In this document: positions 1 through 10,635 of the stretch, piece by piece | How positions within the stretch are numbered: the stretch's first letter is position 1 | How the letters are laid out: each line of letters opens with the position of its first letter | NCBI GenBank assembly: GCA_019155205.2 | Contig: JAHNZQ020000004.1 | Coordinates: 564,658-628,657 of the forward strand | DNA: 64,000 bases | From: Gracilaria vermiculophylla | Taxonomy: Eukaryota > Rhodophyta > Florideophyceae > Gracilariales > Gracilariaceae | Direction of reading: 5' to 3' | Position numbers and translations under genes: made by a program | Notes under the pieces: generated by a model | Databases searched by the model: none | The model's input: only the letters and a program-made list of their open reading frames with translations | Told to the model about the DNA's origin: nothing

Positions 1-1226
1 TGCACGCCCAGTACGGGGTCGCCCGGATTTACACCCGGCTCGTGTCGACCCTATCAGAGGGCTCTCTCGCTGTGCCACCTCTCATTGAGAGCAAGCTTGA
101 ACACCTTGGTGGTGCTTCCGCGACGCGCCTCGTGTCTGTGCCACGTTCGTAGTTTGCACTACACCCATTACCTTCGCGTTGCACACCTTGGAGGTTGTGG
201 ATCCCCATGACTCGTTAGGGCGTTTTGTCATGTTGACTATCTCGACGTAGTTCGCGGTCGGGACCCTAATGGCGTATCTCCAAGCAGCAGATGACGGCCT
301 CACCTCTTTTACTCGGTGCCACGACGGTCGCCTCTACTGGGATTCTTCGTATCCGCCAACCACCGGACGTTTGCTTCCCTTGTCGACGTCGATTATCCGG
401 GTCCTGAGCTCCTTTGGAATTCAGAACCGGATTAAAGGTACCGCGCGAAGCGAATCCGATGCGGAGATGCTACTGTCACTTATTTCTACCGAAAGAGAAT
501 ATTCAGCACCGTTGGAGGACAGTATTCCGTGTGTAGTCATCAAGAACGCCGAAAACAAATAAATATCCGAAGGAATATCCTTCAAATGCTGTGAATCTGG
601 AGGCATGTTTTGTAGACTCCCAGAGCTGATGGTTTTCGTTGAAGAGAAAAACGAACTCCTCGGTATCATCGTAGCAGAGATTTTGAAGAAGCAGAGTACG
701 ATTACATTCTGCAACGAGTGCTGCTCTACACTAAAGAGTCTATCATCTTCCTTAGATGTCGAATAAGACTGCGTGTTAGTACGCCGCGCTTCTCTAAACA
801 GTCCTTCCAGAAAAGTGATCCCAATGAGCCTACGGGTGACGATGCAATATCTTTTGCACTATCCTGGCCTTGCCGGGCAGAACGGTAGATTGCGCATGAC
901 ATCTGGTGAGCCGCAATATTTTGAGCCTTGGACATTTGAATATCTACGAGCAACATAATAAAAAGCCACATTAGAACTGTAGCATAGCTCAAGAGAAAAT
1001 GAACAAATAAAAATTGCTCGGGGATAATACTAGTAATACAGTTATCTTGCTTTTCATCGCATATCACAGGTCTGTGTGATCAAGACGCGTCGGGGTGGTG
1101 CGATACTCAAGGTGCGTTTCACATTTTTAACTGCAATAAGAGCTTCATTTCACACCAGCATCAGTAGATCTGAGAATTGTGATCTGAACAAAAAATGTTT
1201 TTAACCAATAAAATAGATTGTAACCT
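1..1226. other. Left-edge region without a confident gene
   Basis: No recognisable protein family or RNA gene was found here. The only protein-like stretch is the plus-strand frame at 269-766, listed separately. Short open frames on the minus strand overlap it and show no family signature. Confidence 0.5.
269..766 (+). pseudogene. Possible decayed ORF with an in-frame TAA
   Basis: An ATG at 269 opens 97 codons that end at TAA (560-562). The same frame then stays open for another 67 codons to TAA at 764-766. The downstream half is rich in Cys and charged residues (a CCESGG stretch, then FCNECC) and looks more protein-like than random sequence. This could be a gene broken by one stop, a two-exon gene whose intron removes the stop, or chance. 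I recognise no family in either half. Confidence is low. Confidence 0.2.
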
Positions 1227-1298
1227 TGACCCGGATGGGATTTGAACCCACAACCTTTTGATCTGGAGTCAACTGCGCTACCATTGCGCCACCAGGCC
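1227..1298 (-). tRNA. tRNA-Trp (CCA), copy 1
   Basis: A complete 72-nt cloverleaf can be drawn on the minus strand. The acceptor GGCCTGG pairs with CCGGGTC (two G-U pairs), the D-stem is GCGC/GCGC, the anticodon loop is CTCCAGA with anticodon CCA, the T-loop is TTCAAAT, and the discriminator is A. There is no intron. A TTTT tract lies just downstream as a Pol III terminator. A second copy at 61796-61867 differs at two positions, one in the D-loop and one in the variable loop. Confidence 0.95.
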
Positions 1299-1688
1299 CA
1301 GATATTAGCCGCTGCCTATGGGCAATCACATCAATCATAAACTGTATCTTGTAAATAAATCACACGACTCTTTCTGAAAATGTAATCTGTCCGGTTCTAT
1401 GCAGGAACAGTGCCCAGAGTCATTTCTGTCGTGAAAAGCAATAATCAAGCTACTTCGCATGAACTTTGAATGCCACATCCCATCATGTTCCACATGTAAC
1501 ATTTCAGTTCTCTTGAGTGATTCTTGGCGAAGAAGAGAACCCAACCGTGAAGAGAAACTGCATTTTTTTTCACGCACATGGTAAGGGGATTAAAGGACGA
1601 GATGCATTTGTTTCGATTTTGAAAACAGAGAGCGGTAGGGTGGTCATGTATCTTTATCATGGGTTTCAATCTCTCCGTGAGCTGCGAT
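1299..1688. other. Spacer
   Basis: This lies between the tRNA-Trp gene and the 3' end of the GDT1-like gene. Short open frames on both strands show no family resemblance. It probably holds the 3' UTR of the GDT1-like gene. Confidence 0.5.
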
Positions 1689-2636
1689 CTAGTATATCCC
1701 GAAAATAGTCAGAAACGCAAAGACGAAGAAAAGCACGCCGCCGATCAGTCTGGCATTTCTTTCCGACAGAAAGTTTCCGAGGAAGCTACCGCCTACTACG
1801 GCAATTATGGTTGCAACAAAGTGACCGGAAATTCCCCCAACGATCACGCCCCACGGGCTTTTGGCAGCTGCCAAGGCTACTGTAGCGAGCATGCTCTTGT
1901 CGCCCCATTCAGCGAGAAATATGAGGCTTGTTGTTTGCGCAACGACTTTCAACCCGCCTCCGCTGATTCCGGCCCGCCCGGCAACCACGTCCTTTGCGTC
2001 TTGAAGTTCGTCGTCGTCGGCCGAGGACATTGAAAGTCCCGATCTGATTGATTGGAAACCGAACCACAGCAACAAAGCCACAGCCGCATAATCGTCAAAT
2101 GGGATTGATGTGTTCAGACTGGGGGGTAATGCGTGAAAAAGCTGTCCGATGAGAACCGAGATAACTGTCATGGCAGCTAGAGCGAGCAGGGTACCTATAA
2201 ATACGAGAAGGCGCGAGTGTTTCATTGAAAGCAACGCTGAAATGAAGAATGTTTTGTCTCCAAGTTCCGAAGCGAGTACAAGCGCAAAAGAGGCGGTGAG
2301 AGCGGAAAGAAACGACGCAGGGTCCAGTGGGGCAACGAGTGGGTTTGGAAAATAAGCGTGGCCGTTCCCAAGCGCTGCCAAAGCTGGTGCAGCGCGAAAA
2401 AGAAGCATTATCGCAACAGGCGCAAGCTTTCGCGCTATTCGTACGGGGCTGAGTGATGGCAGCGCAACAGAGCTTTTCTTGCAAGACCGCTTTGGTGGCG
2501 GCTGCGTGGGCTGCGGAGCACAGCATTGTACGATTTGCCGAGGTCTGATATGAAGAGGGCGATTTCGCGTTAATCCGCCGGAGCGAAAAGGTTTGAACCC
2601 GCGCACAAACCCAGAAACAAACGCAGTTGATTTCAT
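1689..2636 (-). CDS. Plastid GDT1/PAM71-like Mn2+/Ca2+ transporter (UPF0016)
   Basis: A protein of 315 aa starting from ATG at 2636; the frame extends upstream only to a GTG. It has the duplicated three-helix layout of the UPF0016/GDT1/TMEM165 family. The first signature, E-L-G-D-K-T, opens helix 1 after about 115 residues, and the second, E-W-G-D-K-S, opens the second repeat. These acidic motifs line the cation pathway. About 80 N-terminal residues rich in Arg, Pro and Ser, followed by a hydrophobic Ala-rich segment, resemble a plastid transit peptide. Plant plastid members (PAM71, CMT1) move Mn2+ across the thylakoid or envelope for photosystem II and adjust Ca2+. Residues 200-230 form an acidic loop between the repeats. 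A TATATAAT element lies 43 nt upstream. Family assignment is firm; plastid location and ion are inferred. Confidence 0.88.
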   Translation of the reverse strand: MKSTAFVSGFVRGFKPFRSGGLTRNRPLHIRPRQIVQCCAPQPTQPPPKRSCKKSSVALPSLSPVRIARKLAPVAIMLLFRAAPALAALGNGHAYFPNPLVAPLDPASFLSALTASFALVLASELGDKTFFISALLSMKHSRLLVFIGTLLALAAMTVISVLIGQLFHALPPSLNTSIPFDDYAAVALLLWFGFQSIRSGLSMSSADDDELQDAKDVVAGRAGISGGGLKVVAQTTSLIFLAEWGDKSMLATVALAAAKSPWGVIVGGISGHFVATIIAVVGGSFLGNFLSERNARLIGGVLFFVFAFLTIFGIY

Positions 2637-3146
2637 AGCTCTGGTAACCAAGACACGTGATTGCTTTGTTCTAGGTAAATTATATACAGTTAGGAGCACG
2701 CCGTAGCTGTGGGAAGAACACTACCGTGAGAGGAAAATCAGACGGTCTCAATCACAAACGATGTTAATTGGAGATGATTTATACAGCACAGCTAGTTGAG
2801 AGAAGTGCGCTTTGAACAGAAGCGCGAAACATGCAAGTGTCGCGGGGGTCAAGGTGGGAGGCCAAGCAAGCGGTATCAATGAAGCTGACCACGTTCAAAT
2901 GCCACGTGTGAGGCCAAACTCATGCCCGGCCGTACAAACCATAACGTGCGAGACGAAGGCAATGTTCAACCACCCAAGACGGGCTGACGACCATTGAGCC
3001 AGGTTTCCTTCGTGTACAGGCATACCTTTACATCAGTTCGATTAGGCATGATCCGAAGCACAAGTGCAGCTCTTCTTCCGCCACATCACTCCCATCCGCT
3101 ACGCAGCCGAAAGTTGCAACGAAGTAGTAAGCTGGCTGATTGCATA
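2637..3146. other. Spacer between two minus-strand genes
   Basis: It holds the promoter of the GDT1-like gene at its left end (TATA at 2679-2686) and presumably the 3' UTR of the RRM-protein gene at its right end. No gene was recognised. Confidence 0.5.
2679..2686 (-). promoter_or_regulatory. TATA box of the GDT1-like gene
   Basis: TATATAAT reads on the minus strand, 43 nt upstream of the ATG at 2636. This spacing fits a Pol II core promoter with a very short 5' UTR. Confidence 0.5.
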
Positions 3147-6100
3147 CTACCCTCGCTGGTAGTACCCTGGCCCACGGCGACTTCCCTGCGGCGGCACTCC
3201 ATGTTGTGCATTTCCATGATACGCCCCGCCAGGGAAGCCGGCGCTCCCCTTTGCAGACACAGGGTACGAACCGAGCCGCGCCCCGCCGATATGTTGCAAC
3301 GCTTGTTGCACACCCGGCACAGTCAAAATGTGCGAGACACCCTGTGGGGCACCAGGGGGCGCAGCCGCTCCTGACGCCGATGGAACGGGTGGCGGGGGAG
3401 GAGGAAGGTTGTCTCTGCGGGCGCCCATTCTTGGCATAGCACCTCGAGGTCCTCCATCCGGCACGCCCCCTTGCGCAGCTTGCTTCTGTTGGAACGCCGA
3501 AATAAGGTGGTTCAATCTTCCGATATCAACGCCAGTGTTAAGAGCAGAGGCATTCGCACCAGCAGCGTTAACAGCAGCGTTCACACCAGGCATACCGACT
3601 GGTTGTCGATTTCCAAAGCCTTGAGGACCGCTGTACTCACCGTTGGCATTGTTGCGTGCGTAATCACCGTCCATGTAACGATTGTCCGGTGCGGCTTCGG
3701 CCTGACCACGTATTCCTCCAGATCTGCCAACGGTGTTCGAGGCATTGTAATAACCACCCATGTGGTTATTTATCGGTCTCGGAACCCCGGACTCGTTCCA
3801 ACCAGAGTTGCGGTACTGTGCACTAGACCGCCCTTGGTCGTAACGCGTGTTAAACGTCTGCGGGTTGTACTGCTCCCTGTTTTCGTTTCCTGGGCCGTAG
3901 GATCCACTAGCGTTGCCATAAGATGCATACGCTTGCGTGTTGTTCGCGCCTGCATTACCATACGGATTCCGAGAGTCGTATGAGCTCCCATACGGCATCG
4001 GGCCTGCATTTTCATATTGAGCATTAGAGTACTCATTGTACTGTCTTCCAGACGAGTAAGGGGCAGCCATCCGCTGTGAGTTCGAAACGTCTGTTGTGCC
4101 TGCCATGGCTCCATATCCGACATTGCGCACAGTGGACCCGCGATTCCAGTTGTAGCCGTCTCCCACAGCGGCAGTAGGTCTTTGCGTTGCAGTGACAGCT
4201 GCGGGGTCGTACTCGTGGTCCGCTCTGTTTCCATATGTTCCGCGGTTGGTGGACTGATTAAACTGGTCATCTGGGTACGCACCCATCCCGTTCGCGTTGT
4301 ATCCCTGAGATTGATTGCGATTGTAGTCAACCGCAAACCCTTGAGTGCCCGTGTAGTCCTGACTTCTGTACCCGTCGTTTCGACCCCCAGAAACACCGGC
4401 CTGGTTATAACCACCGTTCCCCGCATGAATATCGAAACCATAGCCCCCACTTCCCGCGTTACCCATACTCGGCGGCGGAGGCGGAGGATGCATGGGGAGG
4501 TTGCCCATGTTTGAAGCACCAGTTTGCAAATTACGACCTCCTCGAGGAGCTCGAGCGCCACTGACCCATCCAGATTTTACGTCTTGGGAGCCCATTCCCG
4601 TTTGCATGCTCCATGGGGTTCTGTTATTCGCCATAGCGTTGTTCACCCCCATGGTTGGATTCATAGTCTTTCCCATGTGTACATTCATGTTTCCTTGCAC
4701 GGGTCCAGAACCGACGTAATGGTTTGCAACTGAGTTTGGCATGATCACTCCACGCTCGATAAGACAAACTTCCACGGCCTCTTTCAGAGGAATCACACCG
4801 TTACCCCTTCCCGACTTTTCGTAGCCAGTCTTTTCTAGGGTACGGATTGTGCAGGTGCCGGCGTCAACATCTCTCGAGGCTACGACCATAACATAGGGAA
4901 TTGCATCTCGCATAGCCTTTCCCAGGGCTTCACCAAGGTTTGTGGCTACTATATGAAGAATGTCTGCGTTCAGGCCCGTCATATTTCTGAAAGTGTTCTC
5001 GCAATGCCGAGCATAACCTTTTGCGGTGGGACTCATGCACAGGATTCTAAGGTAAATACCGTTCTTCGGATCCGGTCTTTGCCGACCATACTGCGGCGGG
5101 TGAACCCCTCCTTTCCGAAGGGCTGAATTAGGAGAGAGAGAGCGCCTTCTCTTTCTAACACCCTGCTGTTGCGGTCCAAAGTGATCTCTCTCCCTAACTC
5201 GGCCTCGTGGCTGTGAGAATGGTCCGGCACTTTGACTTTTGGGGTGCTGAAAGGGTGTGTTGTTCTGGATATGGGTACCCTTCTTGACTTCCCTGTTATC
5301 AGCTATAGACAAGTCGAGAGCAATGCCGCCAATAATGCGATTTTGCTCATGCTTAACAGCCAAGGATGCCGCTTCAGCAGTGGAGTACTGCACAAACCCA
5401 AAAGAACGACGTAGGACTGGCTCTTCAATGAGAGTTCCGTACTTGTGAAAAATCTCAACAATCTCCCTAGAGCTTGTGTATTCTGATGCTAAGTTTCCGA
5501 TGAAAACACGAGCATTTTTAGGACGATTCTTAGCGAACTTGGGAAGGGTTCTCGGAATAGGTCGGTTTGCTGGTGGAATGCGGGCAGGCAACTGCGATGT
5601 CGGTACAGGAGGCTGGATCTCTGATCCAGAGAGTGGAGCATTGTCAGTCGGCTGGGGGGCTGGCGTCTCCGTCTCGCCTTGGAGTGGTGCTGCCGACTGT
5701 GGTTCTGATGATGTACGGTCTGCAGATGGTGGCTGGTCCATTCGCTTATCTTCCGCATTAGGACCTACCGTTTTCTGATTGTCAGCCGTCCCTTGTGTCA
5801 CTTTCTGCATCTGTTGGGTGGAATGGTCCTGCGTGGATTGCGCATCTGTAGGCTGCAGGCTGTAGGGAGTTTGTTCAACGTTGGAATTGAGAGACGTAGC
5901 AGTAGATTCCTCTAGAATGTTAGGCGCGGATGGGGAAGACACGGAAGCTTCTACCTTCGGCGGTATAGTACTTTGGGTAGGATGCACGGATGCGACGACT
6001 GCAGTCTGCTTCGCCTCATTTGCTGCGACGTTCAGAGCATCGTCCTTTTGTGGCGACTCAGACCCCGACTGCTGCGGATCTCGCACGAGGGTAGTTTGCT

Positions 6101-6626
6101 CTGGCCTTGAGAGCTGCGTTCTTGGCAAAGAGGGATCGACACTTGCGAGCAAAGATGGGGCTGCCGGTGGGTATTGAGGAGGGTTCACGTCAACATTCGG
6201 AACAGTTTCGTTGGAAGCGGAGAAAGTTTGCTCGCCGGGGTCGATCTTCGCCGCCTGTAGGGATTTGGGCGAAGTCGGAGGAGCATGCGACGGGCTTCGA
6301 GTGTCGATCTGCACGGGTGCAGGTGTAGGAATAGATGGATTTGGATTTTGATGAGTTGGAGGCAAGTTGGGAAAGTCATCTACCGCGTTCGAAGAATTAG
6401 ATGTTGACGGATTTTTTGTCGGAGTAGTCGGACTGACAAGGACTTTGGGTTCCTTTGGAGAGTGCGCAGCTGACGGCTGCTCTCGAGCGTCGCCGGGCTC
6501 TGGAAGCGTGCGCGTTTCAAGAGACGGCTGTTGTGGAATGTCACGGACATGAGACACAATTGCGGAATGGTTTTGTGGAAGGGACGTAGGGTTTGTGTTT
6601 TGTGCGGACGTTGGTGAGGTGGACAT
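3147..6626 (-). CDS. RRM + anticodon-binding-like RNA-binding protein (Nab3/NCOA5-like)
   Basis: An intronless protein of 1159 aa from ATG at 6626; the frame stays open to a possible earlier start at 6926, but that extension is compositionally unlike the rest. Residues 1-360 are Pro/Ser/Thr/Gln-rich and look disordered. One RRM lies at about 372-445, with RNP2 VFIGNL and RNP1 SFGFVQY. This hnRNP C-like type is used by fungal Nab3. A basic linker (RKRRRS) follows. Residues 524-627 form a Rossmann-like anticodon-binding module as in NCOA5 and Nab3, containing ILCMSPTAKGYARHC. The last 500 residues are Gly/Asn/Tyr/Ser-rich with two polyproline runs (PPPPPP). In yeast, Nab3 binds nascent RNA with Nrd1 and Sen1 to end noncoding transcription. 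A Sen1-type helicase lies 18 kb away. The domain pair is clear; the functional equivalence is inferred. Confidence 0.75.
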   Translation of the reverse strand: MSTSPTSAQNTNPTSLPQNHSAIVSHVRDIPQQPSLETRTLPEPGDAREQPSAAHSPKEPKVLVSPTTPTKNPSTSNSSNAVDDFPNLPPTHQNPNPSIPTPAPVQIDTRSPSHAPPTSPKSLQAAKIDPGEQTFSASNETVPNVDVNPPQYPPAAPSLLASVDPSLPRTQLSRPEQTTLVRDPQQSGSESPQKDDALNVAANEAKQTAVVASVHPTQSTIPPKVEASVSSPSAPNILEESTATSLNSNVEQTPYSLQPTDAQSTQDHSTQQMQKVTQGTADNQKTVGPNAEDKRMDQPPSADRTSSEPQSAAPLQGETETPAPQPTDNAPLSGSEIQPPVPTSQLPARIPPANRPIPRTLPKFAKNRPKNARVFIGNLASEYTSSREIVEIFHKYGTLIEEPVLRRSFGFVQYSTAEAASLAVKHEQNRIIGGIALDLSIADNREVKKGTHIQNNTPFQHPKSQSAGPFSQPRGRVRERDHFGPQQQGVRKRRRSLSPNSALRKGGVHPPQYGRQRPDPKNGIYLRILCMSPTAKGYARHCENTFRNMTGLNADILHIVATNLGEALGKAMRDAIPYVMVVASRDVDAGTCTIRTLEKTGYEKSGRGNGVIPLKEAVEVCLIERGVIMPNSVANHYVGSGPVQGNMNVHMGKTMNPTMGVNNAMANNRTPWSMQTGMGSQDVKSGWVSGARAPRGGRNLQTGASNMGNLPMHPPPPPPSMGNAGSGGYGFDIHAGNGGYNQAGVSGGRNDGYRSQDYTGTQGFAVDYNRNQSQGYNANGMGAYPDDQFNQSTNRGTYGNRADHEYDPAAVTATQRPTAAVGDGYNWNRGSTVRNVGYGAMAGTTDVSNSQRMAAPYSSGRQYNEYSNAQYENAGPMPYGSSYDSRNPYGNAGANNTQAYASYGNASGSYGPGNENREQYNPQTFNTRYDQGRSSAQYRNSGWNESGVPRPINNHMGGYYNASNTVGRSGGIRGQAEAAPDNRYMDGDYARNNANGEYSGPQGFGNRQPVGMPGVNAAVNAAGANASALNTGVDIGRLNHLISAFQQKQAAQGGVPDGGPRGAMPRMGARRDNLPPPPPPVPSASGAAAPPGAPQGVSHILTVPGVQQALQHIGGARLGSYPVSAKGSAGFPGGAYHGNAQHGVPPQGSRRGPGYYQRG

Positions 6627-9600
6627 GACGGGCAGGTGCTCGATGGCGGAGGGAAGGGAGGAGTGAGAAGAAAGGTGCGACAAGCTCTTGAACGGACTTG
6701 GCAAAAATCGAGAAACTGGCCGGAAGGGCAACGGAGAAGCGTTGAGGAGCAAGTGTATTCGTCGGTTTGAAAGAATAGGGCAACGATAAGATTGTGAAAT
6801 CGAAGAAGCGCACTTTGAGATGTGGAATAGGTTTAGATTAGGACCATCGACAACGGAAGGCGAGCGCGCGCGAAGTTGTTTCGATAGGCGAGGACCGAGG
6901 ACGGGGTGGTTCACGGTAGGAGGCAAGCTAGCAGCGGCGGTCAGAATTAAATGCAGCGCTGCCGGACAGTGGCGGAAGAGCTACTGAAATTTTTATCTTT
7001 TGCGTGATGGTTTTCAATGAAAAAATTTCACAAAAAACTGATTGGCCAATACGTATTGTCATGTTCACACTGTAATGTTTGTTTTCGCTTACAATAGGCT
7101 CGTTGGGTAGAGACAACATAGCCACTGAGATTCGGAAGATTCGAATTTCAACCTCCACAGCCACCGCCACTTGTCTTGTTGTGAGCGTGGAGAGCGATGA
7201 TGGACACCGCTCCGACGAGAAGTCGAGAAGCTGCGCCAGTGCAGGGCCACGGTATGATTTTGCAGTGCGGCTGGAGCGTACGGGAGCTGGAGTTTTTATC
7301 CGCGCTGGAGACCGAACTATGACCGTTTGCAGAGCTCGCCCCCGTCCCGTTGATCCAAACAGGCACAGAGAGCTTATCGAAAGCCATTGACTGACGTTAT
7401 CGCTTCAGGTTTGGTGCTTTAGGGAATAATGACTGCCAGAGTTCACGTTTGAAATCAGTCTCGTATCCTCATGTGCGAAGTAGACCTATACCACCATTTA
7501 TGGGCACCATAGCACACAACTTGCGGCAAAGTATGTGGAGCAGTCTCTTCTCGATCTGTAGCAGATCGGTGCCTGCTCACATGAAAACTAAACGACTCTG
7601 GCGGCTTTGATGTTTCGAAGCCGTAACGTCATCGACAGCGAGAAGGACTCATTAAGAAATCAAAGAAGTCCTGCCTCGACCAGAACTAAGTTTGTAGTCG
7701 GGTTGGCACGATGGTCTGTGGTGCGACAAGAGTTGGCTTTGAATAGAATCACGTGCAGAACGGCTTGGACAAAACATTGCAGCGACACAGACTTGTTAGT
7801 CCTACTCCGTTTGTGTAGGCAATCCATACGAAGTCGTTTCTTATCAATAACAGAAAGCAGAGGCAAACGGGATGTACAAACGTGGGGGTTTCATAGGGTT
7901 AAGGTCGAAACACCGGTTTTGAGTTTTCTCCGTAGAGCAGCAATCGACAGGACTTGAAAAGGGGTAGTTGCCACGGACTAGCATGTAAAACGGGAGGCGT
8001 GGGATCCACCACACTCGTCAGTGAAATACTCGTGATCCGGAAGGAGCGGGGCCACTCAAGCCAGCGAAGAGTTTCCTCCTGTGTGTTACCAAGCTCATAC
8101 GAAGAAACAGTTCGATGACGTAATTGTACCGTTTCTACGGAGTATTTTCTAACTGTGGTGGTGCACTTGCTAATAATACCGCGCAGGACTGCAATTTGTG
8201 ATGTACATCGACAAAAGATAGCAATCCCAAACTTATCGTGGGGTGTACCTAGGTGAAAGCATAAGACTGTGCGGCAGACGATACGTGGTGCAGACGATGT
8301 AACGCTGACAGGGGTGCTGTTACCGAGCCGTTCAGCGGCGAGGCGTGGAACGACAAGTCGCTTGACTAGATTGATGGGCGGTGATGGTTTCCATAAACCC
8401 GCGACGTACAAATCGATAAGTGTGTTACAACTGCAACACTCTAACTAACAGGCGTCTTCCAAAGGATGGGCGTGACATGGAAACGCTGAAGTATCGCGAA
8501 ACACAGCTTTGGGCGGCGCTACTTGCTGGCAATTGAACGGACACACAGATATGCGCGGGCAAACGCGCGACCTCGAGCGACAGAGCATTAGAAAACCAAA
8601 CTATAGATTGACACAGCTAGCGCCAACAGAGAATAAAGCAGATTAGTGGGTGACTAGCGCATCATGTGGAGCAGGGATGATTATCTAAAACAGGGCACAC
8701 CTGAAAGTTGTCCCGCGGCAAGCATGGCGAGAATGATGCAATGATGGGAGCCTACTTTGCACCCGACGACTGCAAATGCGGGAAACAATCAGAGAGCTGG
8801 TGTTTGGGATGCTTGCTCTCGACGTGCTGGCGGAGAGAGGCCTCTTTCATAGTGCACATGAACGTCTAGAAGGCGGAAGTGGAGTTAGCGAGTGTGGAAA
8901 CGTTGCGCGAGGGGGCTCGCCACACGGGCTGGATGCGGCGCAACTTACAGAGCGACACACAGCGCAGACGATATTCATGGCGCTTTGATTGGCAGCAATC
9001 TGCGAGCCCTTGGCGCCCTTCTTGGACTTGGCGGCGTTGCGCTCACGCTTGTTGGCGGACTTTGCTCCATTTCTGCAAGGTGGCGCGAAGCACAGACGCA
9101 ATGCGGGTCAGTAGGATGGGGGGGGTGGGGAAGGAAACGTTTCGAGGGCAGTGAGAACAAAGAGCGTAACCCTTACCCTCCTCCCATGGCTGAACGGCAG
9201 AGAGCGCGAAAGATACAGGGGACACAGTCTCGGGGGCGGATCTGCGACGGACGTGTGCTCGACGGCGGCGCGGACTCAACGGCTCGTGGAAGACGCGGGC
9301 GGCGCGGGGCGAGATATCGCCAAAAGCAGTGGTGGCAAGCCTGACAGCCGACGCAAATCGGGGCGCGCCAAGCGGTCGCTGGCGCGGCACGCGGTAGCCG
9401 CCGGTAGCCGCGGAGGCGCGTGCGGCTCGTGCCGCGAGTGCCGCATGCTCCGCGCTCGCGCACGGCAGCCCGCGCCGCACCGACGGCGCGCGGCCCCCAC
9501 CGCCCCCTTCCATTTACAGAATACGTCATGCGTCAGCTGGCGCCGACCAATCTCTCGCTATTTGTTCCGGCGCGTGCGCGCCGCCCGTCCCGTCCCTGCG

Positions 9601-9759
9601 CTCGCCCGCGCGTCGCCTCGTCCCCTCCTCCCGCTGCTCTCACTCCCCCCCCCGCGAACTCACCAAAGCTGCGGCACCTACGTTCACCGCCCCCCTTCGC
9701 GCTCAACCCCTCTTCGTCTCGCCTCTCCCGTCGCCCCCCTGCCCCACCACACCCTCACC
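6627..9759. other. 3.1 kb spacer with two GC-rich ends
   Basis: This holds the promoter of the RRM-protein gene (inverted CCAAT at 7041-7050) and that of the hemerythrin-like gene (very GC- and CT-rich from about 9180). A 79-codon minus-strand frame at 7148-7387 has one hydrophobic segment but no recognisable family, and the frames at 7607-7957 and 7899-8411 are unremarkable. No gene is supported here. Confidence 0.5.
7041..7050. promoter_or_regulatory. Overlapping inverted CCAAT boxes
   Basis: ATTGGCCAAT is a perfect palindrome carrying a CCAAT box on each strand, the core of NF-Y sites. It lies about 410 bp upstream of the preferred start of the RRM-protein gene and 115 bp upstream of the alternative start at 6926. 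Confidence 0.4.
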
Positions 9760-10635
9760 ATGCAACTCCACGGTCCCGACTACGATGTCTACGACGACGA
9801 CTTTGCTGAAGCCTCCGTCGAGGCCATCTCGCTGGCGGCACTGCGCCCCCCTGCGAATGATCCGCCACCGGACCACATCTTCGCCCCAAACCCTCCCCGC
9901 CGAATCCATTCAGCTCTCTCCCCGCGCCGCACTTCCACCGCCCACTCCCATGCTCTCCCCGTGCACTCCCCGGCTATCAGTCACCTCCCCCACCACCCCC
10001 ACCCCTCCCTCTGGCATCACCACGTCTTCACGCTTCCCCACAACGCCATACGCGCAGAGCTGCTCGACCTGTACGACATGCTCCACGCGCTGTCGCCCCG
10101 CACCGCCCCGCTTCTCGCTGACTGGCACTACGTGTTCGACGATTTCCTGGTCCGCTACCTGCTTTTCGAGAAGGAGGCGCTCATCCCGTGGGTTTACGCC
10201 TCGCACTCGGACGCGCTTCCCGATCGCTCCTCGCTGGAAAAGCGAGCAGCCACCATCGGCGAGGCGCGCGCCGAATTATCGCAAGCCGTCTGTCTCATGA
10301 GGACCATGTCGTTTGCCAACGTGATTCCGCTGCTCATGCGCGCTGCGCGCCAACTCACGGACGCCGTGCTGAGCTACGTCGACATTCAAGACAAAACCTT
10401 CCCTACCGTCATCCGTTCCTTCCGCACCAGAGAAGACGCGCTCAACGTGGAGCGCCTCATGACCAAGCGCATGGACATTGGCATTCTTCTCAGATGGATT
10501 AGTTCGCGTTCCCAACGCACGCAACTGCGAACCAGACTGCTTTCCACCAAAGGCTGGATATCCTGGCTGCGAAAAGGTAACAAGACGCTCATCGACCACC
10601 AGAGCATCGTTGATGCGATTCTGGGCGCTCCCTGA
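9760..10635 (+). CDS. Diverged hemerythrin-like protein A
   Basis: A protein of 291 aa from ATG at 9760 in context CTCACCATGC; the open frame upstream is GC-rich leader sequence. Residues 1-85 are acidic, then Pro/His-rich and probably disordered. Residues from about 90 look like a hemerythrin/HHE four-helix bundle. Helix 1 contains HNAIRAELLDL, matching the family's H-x-x-I/V-R helix. Helix 2 contains W-H-Y-V-F-D-D-F and then F-E-K-E-A-L-I-P-W, which parallels H-x-x-x-E-x-x-x-x-P but has an aromatic residue where the iron-ligand His belongs. A second protein with the same pattern lies at 23309-24172. Iron or O2 binding is therefore doubtful. The family call rests on motif spacing only, without a profile search. 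Confidence 0.5.
   Translation: MQLHGPDYDVYDDDFAEASVEAISLAALRPPANDPPPDHIFAPNPPRRIHSALSPRRTSTAHSHALPVHSPAISHLPHHPHPSLWHHHVFTLPHNAIRAELLDLYDMLHALSPRTAPLLADWHYVFDDFLVRYLLFEKEALIPWVYASHSDALPDRSSLEKRAATIGEARAELSQAVCLMRTMSFANVIPLLMRAARQLTDAVLSYVDIQDKTFPTVIRSFRTREDALNVERLMTKRMDIGILLRWISSRSQRTQLRTRLLSTKGWISWLRKGNKTLIDHQSIVDAILGAP

Noticed and set aside
3770..4561. 263-codon minus-strand frame inside the RRM-protein gene
   Set aside because: Same-strand shadow of the Gly/Asn/Tyr-rich tail in another frame.
9151..9759. Upstream extension of the hemerythrin-like A frame
   Set aside because: It is GC- and CT-rich leader sequence with Arg/Pro/Ala-biased translation. The ATG at 9760 has good context and begins the protein-like part.
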